Counted from the stretch's first letter, positions 50,806 through 61,018 are shown. The stretch: 64,000 bases of DNA from Paroedura picta (GCF_049243985.1 NC_135373.1:9283501-9347500); one strand, 5' to 3'. Numbers and translations are program-made. The notes: generated from the sequence alone by a model not told the origin.

Positions 50806-51550
50806 GTGTAGAAAATGTAATGCTCTACTTCCCAGAAGAGCGAACAGCAGAGTCAAAAATAATGTTCAAACATAGATCCAGCACTGGGTCAATCAGAGTG
50901 TCATCCAGGATATAAGTTAGACAACTGAAGCATTCCTTCTCAAAAGTAAGAACACAGAGGGCCAAATCACGTGACGTCTCCTACCCGCAATTGTGGGATA
51001 TTCATTTGCGCTAGTTCTCTCCTCCACATTCTGCCACCGCATCTCGCCTTTTCCCGTCCTCACTAGTGGCAGAAGAAGCACAAGAGAGAGCAATGCGTTC
51101 GTTCACTCACTGTTCCTCGGCCTGTGAATCAATGGAGGCAAAATAGCTAGAAAAAGAGCTTTCCAAAGGCAATAAAACAAATTATCAAAAAAGGAAGAAC
51201 AGTGTTGTTTTTCTAGTTTTCCTTCTCTTTTTATTCTATGGGACTTCTGTCAAAATGGCATCGGGGTGTTTGTTTGCTTGTTTGTTTATTCTTTGATTTA
51301 TATACTGCCGCTCTCCAAGACTCACAGCGGCTTACAATAAAACGGTATAAACATGGTCCGTTTTCAATCAGTGGAGGCAACCAATCAGAGGTTTGTGGGT
51401 CTAGCAGTTTTTTAAAAAAATTTAAACCTACGTGTGGCAATACATAATCGTTGGTATGCGTACGCATTGCCACAGAAGGTAAAGGAAAGAAAGAAAATCT
51501 AAACACAGCCGGCCAGCGGAGGGCAAGGCAAGAGAGGCAGATACCCACCC
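50806..51550. other. Intergenic with an L2-like fragment
   Basis: TTGATTTATATACTGCCGCTC and GACTCACAGCGGCTTACAAT (about 51290-51340) look like a short L2-like end. The rest is unassigned. Confidence 0.4.
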
Positions 51551-52163
51551 CCTGCAGTAGTTCAACCAACATTAAATTTCTCTCTAGTGGTCACTAAGTA
51601 ACCTCCAAGCCACCACAGGCTCACTGCCCAAAGGCCTCCTTCCCTTCCTCCTCTCATGTGTCACACCCCCACCCCTTCTGCTCCTCTTCTCTCCCCCCAC
51701 TAGCCTGATCCACCCACCTGCTGCTCAGCCATTTCCTTCCACACTCACTCCTGCCCTCCCTCTCCCTCTGCGAGCACTACTTAAGCAGGCGCACAGCCAT
51801 TGCACTGTCCCGAGTCACCACAATGCTCAAGCCAGCACTGCCCCACTGCCCAAGCTGCCACCTTGGGTCGCACCAGTGGCACGGAGGTGGCTCGGGTGGT
51901 GCAATGGCAGGTCAGCCCCACTTAAGAAGTGCTCAGGGAGGTAGAGGGATGGTGGTAGTCCAAGGCGAGTGGGGTAGGAAATGGCTGAGTGGCAGGTGGG
52001 CAGACCAGGGGGGTGGGGGGAGAGAAGAGGAGCAGAAGGGCTGGAATGTGACACATGAGAGGAGGGAGGGAAGGAGGCACTTGGGCAGCAAGATGACGGC
52101 AGTGGCAGCTTGGGTGGCGAACCACTAGAGAGAATCTTAATGGAGGTTGAATTAATGCAGAGG
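51551..52163. mobile_element. Foldback element with about 260-bp inverted arms
   Basis: The left arm (51551-51830) and right arm (about 51866-52163) are inverted copies. Paired landmarks: CTCTCATGTGTCACA versus TGTGACACATGAGAG, TCTGCTCCTCTTCTCTCCCC versus its complement, and CTCAGCCATTTCCT versus AGGAAATGGCTGAG. Identity is roughly 75-80 percent. No coding capacity. Confidence 0.8.
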
Positions 52164-52420
52164 TGGGAATCTTTTCCCTGGTTGCTCACTGGTGGCTCAT
52201 GCATTTTAGGGTAGTAAATCCACTTTCCTCGATTTACCGCATCGCAATTTAAAAATAGTGAAATCGCGAGCCGCCTACTGGACTGCCTTGGGATGTTGGC
52301 GACGTTGTTTGGAAGGGGGCTGAATATGCCACAAACATGCAGACGCTGTCCAGCTATATTTTGCACATGCGGAAAAGGGTCATATTTTCACAACCAAACA
52401 GCATCCCGTATAAACTGTAT
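52164..52420. other. Intergenic, nothing recognised
   Basis: Repeat-free by eye. It continues from the unidentified ORF described next. Confidence 0.35.
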
Positions 52421-52783
52421 TCAAAATGATTCATCATCCGAATCTATTGCAATATCAGTGTCCAAGAGCTTATTGAGAACTCCGGGCCCTGCCTTGAATT
52501 TGGCAACTCGAATGGCTGCTAGGAATTTGCTCCAAAGAGAGAATTTCCTCCGTTTCTTGGCCGGAACATAAAGCGTAATGTTACAACGATGCCAAAAAGC
52601 TCCGGGGATCCTCTTATCCGATGGCAACGAAACTACGAATTGTTGTCCCTGAAACTTGGTGTTGCTGGGGAAACTGGGCATTGTGTAAGGACAGGTTCCA
52701 GTCTGGCCACATGCGGGAATCATGAATGATCTTTTGAATGAGCAGTCAGCAGTTTTGCACTGGATGGAGTAATCATGCCTCAC
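52421..52783 (-). CDS. Unidentified open frame, possible terminal coding exon
   Basis: Not recognised. 120 codons on the minus strand ending TAA/TGA-side with SDDESF. A long pyrimidine tract and a CATCCAG acceptor-like site lie just inside its start (around 52753), so a terminal exon of about 110 codons beginning CKTADCSFKRS is possible. It has a Cys-containing N-terminal half (CGQTGTCPY), a basic KKRRKFSLWSKF stretch and an acidic end. Part of it (KFKAGPGV) overlaps sequence similar to the AGGGTTGCCA repeat (compare 48178-48212), which argues for chance. No partner exon was found. Confidence 0.2.
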   Translation of the reverse strand: MRHDYSIQCKTADCSFKRSFMIPACGQTGTCPYTMPSFPSNTKFQGQQFVVSLPSDKRIPGAFWHRCNITLYVPAKKRRKFSLWSKFLAAIRVAKFKAGPGVLNKLLDTDIAIDSDDESF

Positions 52784-52969
52784 ACCAGCAACAAAAGAAG
52801 CAGAAAGCGGGAAGAAAAAAGGGAAGGGGGGGGATGTAAGTCTGTTTCAATAAGTCTGCAAGTCCAGTTTGGAAGGATGACGTAACTGCACACTCTACAG
52901 GTCTTTCCCCTTTTCACATGTCGCAACGAAAGCACACACATCCCCACTGGGTGTGGAGTACATAGGGTT

Positions 52970-53180
52970 GCCAAGTTCCAGGTAACACCTGGAGTACACC
53001 CACCATTAATGGCTGATCTGCAGGTTATGGACATCAGTGACCCTGCAGCAAGTGGAGGATGGATGTGGTGACATTGTACTCTGCTTCGGTACCTCCCTAC
53101 GTGAAACCCTGCCTTTCCCATGCTCTACCCACCCACCCAAAATCTCTAGATTTTTCCCAGTCCAGAGATGGCCACCCTAG
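52970..53180 (+). repeat. AGGGTTGCCA-family repeat
   Basis: TAGGGTTGCCAAGTTCCAGG at left and TTCCCAGTCCAGAGATGGCCA at right. Confidence 0.5.
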
Positions 53181-53329
53181 GAGTACAGCACTTTGTACGA
53201 TACAATATGATAACATTTATCACCTATAGCCAAAGGCCATCACAAAGCACAATTAAAACAATGTGGTACAAATACGAATAAAACAATATTTCTCCATTAT
53301 TGCGTACATAATATTGTAAACATGGGCTA

Positions 53330-53609
53330 AGGTAAAGGTAAAGGTATCCCCTGTGCAAGCACCGAGTCATATCTGACCCTTGGGGTGACGCCCTCTAGCG
53401 TTTTCTTGGCAGACTCAATACGGGGTGGTTTGCCAGTGCCTTCCCCAGTCATTACCATTTACCCCCCAGCAAGCTGGGTACTCATTTTACCGACCTCGGA
53501 AGGATGGAAGGCTGAGTCAACCTTGAGCCGGCTGCTGGGATTGAACTCCCAGCCTCATGGGCAAAGTTTTCAGACGGCTGCCTTACCACTCTGCGCCACA
53601 AGAGGCTCA
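53330..53609 (-). mobile_element. Sauria SINE with perfect 13-bp target duplication
   Basis: Complete reverse-strand copy, with the (AGGTAA)n tail complement at left and the GCCACAAGAGGCTC head complement at right. Flanked on both sides by TAAACATGGGCTA (53317-53329 and 53610-53622). Confidence 0.96.
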
Positions 53610-53734
53610 TAAACATGGGCTACTGAGTTACAATAAGAGGAGGTGGGGAATGATGTATCAAGGTGGATGCTCCTGTAAAAATGCTTTGGCTCAGATCTTC
53701 CTGGCAGCCAGAGTGAAAAGTGCCACCCTATATA

Positions 53735-54193
53735 CAATAATCCCCAACCTTTTTATCACCCGGGACCGGTCAACGCTTGACAATTTTACTGAGTCTACTA
53801 ATAATCTACTAGAGGACCCATAATTATGGCACCGGAGGGGCGGGCTTAACTGGCAACCCCTACGGATCCTCTGATTGGGCAAACGGATGAGAAGGACGGG
53901 GGAGCAAGCTGGCCTCTGTTTCTTTTCGCTGTGGTCGCTGAAGGCAGCAAGCAGGAACCTCGTTGCCATGGAGTTGTGTGGGCTGCCCTGGGAATAAGGC
54001 ACTCCTGGACGTGAGATGAGGGAGTTCTAGTCAGAGGAGGAATGCAGAAGGGAGGCTTTGTGACCTGGACTTCTGCAAAGTTGGGTCAACGTTAGTGGGC
54101 TGAAGCACCTAACTTCTTAGACAGAGCTGCGGCCCGGTAGCGACTGATCTACGGACCGATACCAGTCTCTGGACCAGGAGTTGGGGATCACTG
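53735..54193. mobile_element. Degraded hAT element, CCCCAACC family
   Basis: CAATAATCCCCAACCTTTTT at left and GAGTTGGGGATCACTG at right are imperfect complements. GGACCGGT and CGGCCCGGTAGCG occur inside, as in related elements. No target duplication seen. Confidence 0.6.
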
Positions 54194-54384
54194 AGTAGGG
54201 GTCATCATCTGATAACAGATAGGTGACTTTGTCAAAATCAGAAATACAGTATGAGTTTGGTAATAACTTGGCAAGGGATTTGCCCCTGGGTTCGGAGTAC
54301 AGAGGACAAGCCGAAACATAGTGGGGCAGGTACACTGCTTTGTAAGAAAGGGCCAACACATGTTCACTTCGAATCACAGTTAAG

Positions 54385-54600
54385 AGCAGCAGCCTCTGGA
54401 GATATGGGTTCAATTCCCCACTCTTCCTCCACATGCAGCCAGCTGGGTGACCTTGGGCCAGTCTCAGTTCTCTCAGAGCTCTCACAGCCCCACCTACCTC
54501 ACAGGTGGTCTTTTGTGGGGAGAGGAAGGGTAGGCAATTATAGGCTTCTTTGAGACTCCTTCAGATAGTAAAAACTGGGGTACAAAATAAAAAAAACAGC
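54385..54600 (+). mobile_element. CTT-tailed tRNA SINE, old copy
   Basis: CAGCCAGCTGGGTGACCTTG, CACCTACCTCACAGGTGGTC and TTTGAGACTCCTTCAGATAG. Head degraded. Confidence 0.7.
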
Positions 54601-54975
54601 CCTAAATGTAATCAGGGGCCCATCCCCGGAGGAATGTTAATTTGTATCACACCATGAGCTGTAGGTGTAATGTGAAAATGACTGAGTGGGCCTACAACAG
54701 ACAATCAAGGGCACACTGTAGATCATCTAATATAGTTTGTTGCCCTCAGCCAGCCTAGGGGAAGTTGTCCTCTTGGAAGGGGGATTTTCTGCTATTCTCT
54801 TTTTGTACTGAAATTCCTCTTTCTGACCCTCCAGCAAGTGGTTCAGAGGATGTGGAAAGCAGAGCAGCTGGACGCAAGGCACAGGCAAATCACCTCGAAC
54901 TTGGGAAGATTTTAACCGGGCTAAGCATGAAGGATTTCCTTTACTCTCCCCCTTCACTGAAATGTCTACAGTTAA
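54601..54975. other. Intergenic, nothing recognised
   Basis: No gene or repeat assigned. Confidence 0.4.
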
Positions 54976-55155
54976 AATTGCCAAACTCTTGGAGCTCCCC
55001 AGGTGATAGAGATCAGCTCCCCCAGGCAAAATGGCTGCTTCAGAAGCTTGACACTAGGGCAGCTTACCCCACTGGAGTCCCTCCCCTCCCCAAAGCCTGC
55101 CCTCCTCAGGCTCCGCCCCCCAAATATCCAGCTATTCCCCAACCTAGATTTTTGT
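54976..55155 (-). repeat. AGGGTTGCCA-family repeat
   Basis: TTGCCAAACTCTTGGAGC, GATCAGCTCCCCCAGGCAAA, and CAAATATCCAGCTATTCCCC with AACCTAGATT. Confidence 0.5.
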
Positions 55156-55192
55156 GGAACTAAAGACTTCTTGCTGAGACCTAGGCCCATTC

Positions 55193-55314
55193 CGCACACA
55201 TAGGATAATGCACTTTCAATGTGCTTTTGCAGCTGGATTTTCCTGTACAGAATAGGAAAATCTACTTCTAAAGTGAATTGAAAGTGCATTATCTATTGTG
55301 TGCAGAATAAACCC
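55193..55314. mobile_element. Short Harbinger-like MITE
   Basis: GGCCCATTCCGCACACA to TGTGTGCAGAATAAACC with a CTA duplication on both sides. Same internal AATGCACTTTC / GAAAGTGCATT arms as 12857-12975. A partial relative follows at 55318-55430 (GGCTCGTTCCACACAGG). Confidence 0.7.
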
Positions 55315-55435
55315 TAGGCTCGTTCCACACAGGTTGGATAACACACTTCAAATGTGCTTTTGCAGCTGGATTTTCCTATGCAAAACAGCAGGATAATCTA
55401 CTTCTAAAGGGCATGATCCAATGTGTGCAGGAAGT

Positions 55436-55625
55436 CTCCAAGGCGGTCCAGGCTAGTCTAGTTTTGTCAGATCTCAAAAGCTAAGCTGTTTAGTATTTGG
55501 ATGGCAGACCACCAAGGAAGTCCAGGGTGGCTACATAGAGCCAGAGGTGGCAAACCACCTCCGACCTAGAAAACCCCATGATGGGTTACCACAGATTGAC
55601 TGTGACTTGACAGGTGCTTTCTACC
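55436..55625 (+). mobile_element. 5S-rRNA-derived SINE
   Basis: TGTCAGATCTCAAAAGCTAAG and TTAGTATTTGGATGGCAGACC reproduce the 5S internal promoter. The body AGAGGTGGCAAACCACCTCC and the end TGACTTGACAGG match the squamate 5S-headed SINE. Confidence 0.85.
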
Positions 55626-56366
55626 AACCAAGGGCTTCTTGGGATGCTTTTCAGAACAGGACATGGTAAGAGATGAACCAATGCTTGAAATCCGTGTGTG
55701 AACCATGCGCTGATCTATGCCAGCACACTAGAACGCTTATAGATGACGTAGTTATGCATGATGTATGTATTTACTATTTATTGTGAGGCCTTGAGTGTGT
55801 TACTTCCTTTAAAAGGACTTAAGAACTACCAGTGTTTGGGCTACAGGTTTTATGGATTATTAATCCACATATCAGTTATCAATTCTATTAAATTGTATTG
55901 TTTCAGGTATGCTGGCTCCCTGATGATCTCTGAGCTTTGACGGTGGTTTGGCTCTTCAGTGATAAAAGTTGGCTGACCCCTAAGTTAACCCATAAGTTAA
56001 CTGACCCTCCCACCCCCGCCAGGTGTGAGTAGTATACTAAATCATCCTTACCTCCTTCCTGGGGGGGGGGTCCACCATGTTCTGTGTTTTTATGTCTTTT
56101 ATTGGAGGTAATTGTTTTACCAGACATTGTAACCCACCACGAGCATTTCTCTGCCATCTATCCACAGAATGATTCAGGGTGGCTGAGCAAGATCATAAAA
56201 CTGTGAAAGTCCAGTTAGACGCTAACAGCATCAAAGCAAAGCAAATCAACAACAGAAATTTTAAAATCATAAACAGCATTTTTTTAAAAAAATCAGTGTT
56301 ACTCTAAATAAAGCCCACAGAATGGAACAGAGTTTTACTCAGCATCTAAAAGACAAGAGATGCAGT
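55626..56366. other. Intergenic, nothing recognised
   Basis: No gene. A short run of G (56060-56069) and AT-rich sequence. Confidence 0.4.
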
Positions 56367-56367
56367 C

Positions 56368-56412
<45 letters not shown>

Positions 56413-56845
56413 TCATCTGTTCGGTTGTGTCCAACCCTCGACGATTCTATAGGAAAGTCTCCACCATGTGCCCTTGTCTCTGACTGCTTCTTTCAGTTGG
56501 TTCATGGTCATCCCTGTGTTGGCTTTGATCGTGTCGAGCCAGCGGATCCTTTGGCAACCACGTTTCCTTTTGCCGCTGACCACGCCGAGCATTAGCGATT
56601 TTTGTAGGGCGTTTGATCACATGATGTGTCCAAAGTAAGTGATCTTTAGCCGTAATATCTTGCCTTCTGATGACATGGTTGGTTTGCTCCTCTCTAAAAC
56701 TATCTAAATAACTTTGGCCGTCCATGGTATTTGCAGCATTCATCTCCATCACCATAATTCGTAAGCATCTATTCTCCTCCTGTCTTCCTTCTTCAGGGTC
56801 CAGCTTTCACATCCATAGGTTGTTATGGGGAAGACAGTCATAGAG
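56367..56845 (-). mobile_element. BovB/RTE-type LINE 3' part with (ATC)n tail
   Basis: Same subfamily as 49729-50307, starting at an ATG/ATC run of about 15 units and a TCGGTTGTGTCCAACCCTC segment. The reverse strand keeps RTE C-terminal sequence in pieces. Confidence 0.8.
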
Positions 56846-57391
56846 TGACACAAACAGCCATTTCTTACAGGCAAAGAAGGAGGAATTATAGAACTGTCAT
56901 TTATGCAACCAACACATATCTAGCAAGATGTCATCCTGAGGGCTTCGTTATACATTATACAAGTCCATGTGGTTTTTTGCCAACTCATTTATCTTTCTTG
57001 CCCTGGAAGATGGTGGAGAGAAGTAAGCAGTCCCATTAACCCTGCATAAAGAGGCAGACGAGAACGGGGAAGCTATACTCCCCATTGTTTCCTCCCATTG
57101 ATAAGGCAATTGCTCGCTAAGATGGAACCAAAAGAGTGATACAGCCAAAAAGTAAAATATCAGGCGAGTCAGGTTTTTAACAGCAAATATAGGGAGATGG
57201 TGATATATAGAGATTACATACAGATATATTTTTAAATTCCTTGGGGGAGGGGGTTGGTGGAAGGCAATAAAACAGAAATACTGACAGACAAAGTAGGGTT
57301 AGGTTGATTAATCCATACAGCAATAAGTCACTCAAGGCCTCCAATTGCCACATTAACCATTAGTAATTAGAGGTAGGGTGGCCATCAATGA
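56846..57391. other. Intergenic, nothing recognised
   Basis: No gene or repeat family assigned. Confidence 0.4.
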
Positions 57392-57540
57392 TGTTGTCCC
57401 CCATTCTCTTTCCCAGTCCCAATCAGGAAGGAGGCAATGTCTCAGAAAAACAGCATAGTTTATTTGGTCAAGAAGCTCTACTGGACAGCTCTCCACCAAG
57501 AGCAGAGAGAAAACTATGCTGTTAGTTGGCTGTATTTATA

Positions 57541-57965
57541 GAATCATAGAGTTGGAAAGGGCCATAGAGGCCATCTATTCCAACCCCCTGCTCAACGCAG
57601 GATCAGCCCAAAGCATCCTAAAGCACGGGTAGTCAACCTGTGGTCCTCCAGATGTCCATGGACTACAATTCCCAGGAGCCCCTGCCAGCATTTGCTGGCA
57701 AGGGCTCATGAGAATTGCAGTCCATGGACATCTGGAGGACCACAGGTTGACTACCCCTGTCCTAAAGCATCCAAGAGAAGTGTGTATCCAGCCTTTGCTT
57801 GAAGACTGCCAGTGAGGGGGAGCTCACCACCTCCTTAGGCAGCCGATTCCACTGCTGAACTACTCTGACTGTGAAGAATTTTTTTCCTGATATCTAGCCT
57901 ATATCGTTGTACTTGTAGTTTAAACCCATTACTGCGTGTCCTTTCCTTTCCTCTCCTCTCCTTTC
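57541..57965 (-). mobile_element. CR1 LINE 3' end inside the LTR
   Basis: GAATCATAGAGTTGGAAAGG, GATTCCACTGCTGAACTAC and TTTAAACCCATTACTGCG are CR1 landmarks. The LTR sequence ATTTATA occurs at both junctions. It is split by the MITE at 57624-57759. Confidence 0.82.
57624..57759. mobile_element. Palindromic hAT MITE, copy 7, inside CR1
   Basis: CACGGGTAGTCAACCTGTGG to its complement, flanked by a perfect 8-bp duplication TCCTAAAG (57616-57623 and 57760-57767) of CR1 sequence. Confidence 0.94.
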
Positions 57966-58387
57966 CTTTCCTTTCCATTTATACAGAAAGTTTATCTATC
58001 TTGAGTTAAACATAGACCACGACGTACATCAGACATCAGCTATGACATCAGCCAGCCTTCTTACTATTTCTCTACTGATCTATTTTCTGCCAATGAAGGT
58101 ATTTCTGCTATCTTTCTTTTTCCAATAACATATAGCACTGTTAATATTCTCCTGACAATACCTTCCACCATATCACCCATCTAATTGCCTTCCATTCTGA
58201 CACTGGGGCCTTCTGCTTTCTGTGGCAGACTGCTTATCTGTAACAGGCCACTGGGTTATCTGAGAAAGTTTTCCGGCCAGAGGGTTGGATTTATACATAT
58301 CCTCTGCCTAGAGGGACCCCAAATACCGAATATTAGTATTAACACAGCATCTATAAGTCCCCTGCTTTCAGGGGCTGATTTCTAACA

Positions 58388-58768
58388 AACACAATAGCAC
58401 AAATGTCTCCTATTAGTATTACAAATATCGATTATTTAACCAGCATTTGTTTGATTCGATTCCTTCATTTTCAAACCCTTCAACACGCCCAGGGGGAGGG
58501 TAAGCTACTGGGCCCCGGAGTTTCTGAATGGGCCCAGTGCTGCCAGGACCTTCGGCCCGTTCACTTTCTAGTGCTCCACTAATCATGCTTTCTGCTGTAT
58601 GCTCAGTAGGCCACTGCGGATAGGTCTGCAGGCAACAGTGAGCATGGCAGTGGAAGTGCTTCTAAAACCAGGACACACAAGCAGGTGGGAGGCATGCGAG
58701 GGGGTGAGGGATGGAAGACATGCAGGACTGGTGGCTGGGAAAGGAGGGGAATAGGTTTCCCGGGGTCC
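58388..58768. other. Intergenic, nothing recognised
   Basis: No gene or repeat assigned. Confidence 0.4.
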
Positions 58769-58769
58769 A

Positions 58770-59290
58770 GGTGGGGGCCTAGTGATCTCCTAGAATGACA
58801 ACTGGTCTCCAGATTATAAACCTCAGTTTCCCTGGAGAAAATGGCTGAACTGAAGAAGAAGAAGAAGAGTTGGTTCTTATATGCCGCTTTTCTCTACCCA
58901 CAGGAGTCTCAAAGCGAATAACATTTGCCTTCCCTTTCCTCTCCCCCCAACAGACACCCTGTGAAGGAGGTGAGGCTGAGAGAGCCCGGATATTCCTGCT
59001 CACTCAGAACAGCTTTATCAGTAATGTGGAGAGCCCAAGGTCACCCAGCTGGCTGCATGTGATGGAGGAGTGGAGAATCAAACCCACCTTGCCAGATTAG
59101 AAGTCCGTGGTCCTAACCACTATACCAGTCTGGCTGGGTAGCCCATACCGCATTCTACCCTACTGAGGGCCTGCCCCTCCTGTAACACCTCCTTCCTCAG
59201 GCTCAACCCCCAAATACCCAGGAATTTCCTGGAAGGGGGTTCTGGGAACTTTCTGCCTGCACTTTCCTAAAACCTCATTAGAGGGCTGTT
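58770..59290 (+). repeat. AGGGTTGCCA-family repeat split by a SINE
   Basis: TAGAATGACAACTGGTCTCC and TTTCCCTGGAGAAAATGGCTG at left, CAAATACCCAGGAATTTCC at right. A reverse-strand SINE at 58853-59140 lies between. Confidence 0.5.
58853..59140 (-). mobile_element. CTT-tailed tRNA SINE
   Basis: AGAGTTGGTTCTTATATGCC, CCCAAGGTCACCCAGCTGG and ACCACTATACCAGTCTGGCT. Confidence 0.85.
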
Positions 59291-59596
59291 AAAAGAATGG
59301 CAACACCCACTGTATGATAGACAAAACACAAGCTGGTTATGCTTGATCACTCCTACTCCCATTCGTATAAATATGGGGCCAGAGGCAGTGCTTGGAGTAG
59401 ACCCATAGTTGCACAGGAAAAGGCAAACACAACAGCTTCATAATGTGTAATGAGGGCCTGAACCTATCAAAGAACTTAACTCACAAGATCACTTCATACC
59501 CCTTCTTGCACCTATGAAAAGAGGGATGATGAGGTGCAGGCTCTTCAGAAGATTCTAGAACCCATTCTCCACATTTGAGAGAATTAAAAAAAAAAA
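59291..59596. other. 3' flank of receptor 2, nothing recognised
   Basis: No gene; ends in a short poly-A run used as a SINE target. Confidence 0.4.
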
Positions 59597-59882
59597 GAGC
59601 CTCTTGTGGCGCAGAGTGGTAAGGCAGCCGCCTGAAAGCTTTGCCCATGAGGTTGGGAGTTCGATCCCAGCAGCCGGCTCAAGGTTGACTCAGCCTTCCA
59701 TCCTTCCGAGGTCGGTAAAATGAGTACCCAGCTTGCTGCTGGGGGGTAAACGGTCATGACTGGGGAAGGCACTGGCAAACCACCCCATATTGAGTCTGCC
59801 ATGAAAACGCTAGAGGGCGTCACCCCAAGGGTCAGACATGACTCGGTGCTTGCACAGGGGATACCTTTACCTTTACCTTTAA
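59597..59882 (+). mobile_element. Sauria SINE just downstream of receptor 2
   Basis: Complete, with A-rich flanks on both sides. It lies about 60 bp beyond the receptor stop codon, antisense to the gene, so probably within its 3'UTR. Confidence 0.93.
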
Positions 59883-59944
59883 AAAAAAAAAATCTCTGCC
59901 CCATCAACTTTTGCCCGAGGGTCCTAGCCCGGAACTTGGGCCTT

Positions 59945-61018
59945 CTAGACCAAGTGATGGTCGAAACCTGAGCTAGATTTGCTCTTCGTGAAAGGCAGGG
60001 AAACCTGAGCTGAGGGCTCGCTGAAGGCACTCTCGAAAGCCGCGAGGACGGACATCCGTAACTTCTCTCTGAAATCCTGCCCCACAAAGACGTACAAGAA
60101 AGGGTTCAGGCAGCTGTTGAGATAGGCCAAGCCTGAGGCCAAGGGCGCTCCCACCACCAGAAGAGTCTGTTGCCAAGGTGTGACCGTGGCCAACGACATC
60201 TCCAGGAAGGAGAAGACATGGTAAGGGAACCAGCAAAGAAAGAAGGCCAAGACCACAGCCACCATGATCTTGAAGGGCCTCCCAGAGTGGGCGAGCCGGT
60301 TTCCTTTCAGCTTGGCCGCAATGATGCCGTAACAGACCAAAATAATGGTGAACGGCACCAGGAAGCCAGCCACAAAACGGGTCAACACCATGGCTCGGTG
60401 TCGATATTGTTCCAGGTTGACAACTTCCTCTGACTGAAAATCGGTGGACAAGGCAAAATTGTTGTAGCAGTGGGTGATGTTCTCATTGGTGGGCGACTTC
60501 CTGGTGTCACGGAAGACGAGATGCGGGATGCTGAGCATGAGGGCTGCTACCCAGGCCCCCACGGCCACCAGAGACGCCAACCGGGCGGTGCGGCGGTTCT
60601 GGGCCCAGACTGGACATGCCACTGAGATACAGCGGTCCATGCTGATGACCGTCAAGAGGAAGACGCTGGCAAACATGTTGAAGAAGGCCACTGTACTGTT
60701 CAGCTTGCAGAGAGCCTTTCCAAAAGGCCAGTGGAAGCCCAAGGCTATGTGGGCCACACTCAGCGGCAGGAAAAAAGTGAAGACGAAGTCAGCGATGGCC
60801 AAGTTGAGGAACCAGATGGTATTGATGGTCCTCTTCATGCGGAAGCCGGTGACAAAGATGACCAGGCCATTTCCCACCACCCCTAGGACAAAGGCGATGC
60901 TGTAGACCACCATGGAGAGAGTGTGCATGGCGTTACGGAGAGCAAGGTCATCTTCGGAGTCACCATAGTCCTCGTATTCTCCATAAATGTCTTCTTCCCA
61001 AGTGGTGTTGGTGGCCAT
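59945..61018 (-). CDS. FPR/chemerin-receptor-like chemoattractant GPCR 2
   Basis: 357 residues on one coding exon, stop TAG at 59945-59947. ATG at 61018 is taken because a splice acceptor (TTCCCTACAG) starts the exon at 61031; the longer frame to 61096 crosses that acceptor. Seven helices with GNGLVIF (49-55), FLNLAIADF (70-78), disulfide Cys104/Cys184, DRC (128-130), CWFPYH (262-267), NPFLY (305-309) and a Ser-rich tail. The N-terminus EEDIYGEYEDYGDSEDD (8-24) is acidic and tyrosine-rich; Asn4 (NTT) and Asn180 (NIT) are glycosylation sites. The positions of FPR1 Asp106 and Arg201 hold Phe112 and Met210; Arg205 is kept as Arg214. Clearly a paralogue of the gene at 30661 on the same strand. 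Expected to be a Gi-coupled leukocyte receptor; ligand unknown. Confidence 0.9.
   Translation of the reverse strand: MATNTTWEEDIYGEYEDYGDSEDDLALRNAMHTLSMVVYSIAFVLGVVGNGLVIFVTGFRMKRTINTIWFLNLAIADFVFTFFLPLSVAHIALGFHWPFGKALCKLNSTVAFFNMFASVFLLTVISMDRCISVACPVWAQNRRTARLASLVAVGAWVAALMLSIPHLVFRDTRKSPTNENITHCYNNFALSTDFQSEEVVNLEQYRHRAMVLTRFVAGFLVPFTIILVCYGIIAAKLKGNRLAHSGRPFKIMVAVVLAFFLCWFPYHVFSFLEMSLATVTPWQQTLLVVGAPLASGLAYLNSCLNPFLYVFVGQDFREKLRMSVLAAFESAFSEPSAQVSLPFTKSKSSSGFDHHLV

Larger units (their letters stand above)
57392..58387 (-). mobile_element. Solo LTR (LTR-retroelement fossil) with nested insertions
   Basis: On the minus strand it begins TGTTAGAAATCAGCC and ends GGGACAACA, with a TATA-like TATAAAT and an AATAAA before the end. 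Without the inserted CR1 the LTR is about 570 bp. No internal region is present. The CR1 (57541-57965) lies in it and itself carries a hAT MITE. Family not named; insertion order shows the LTR is the oldest of the three. Confidence 0.65.

Noticed and set aside
55436-55625. 5S rRNA gene
   Set aside because: Only the promoter region is 5S-like; the rest is SINE body, and the same structure occurs at 7858-8012.
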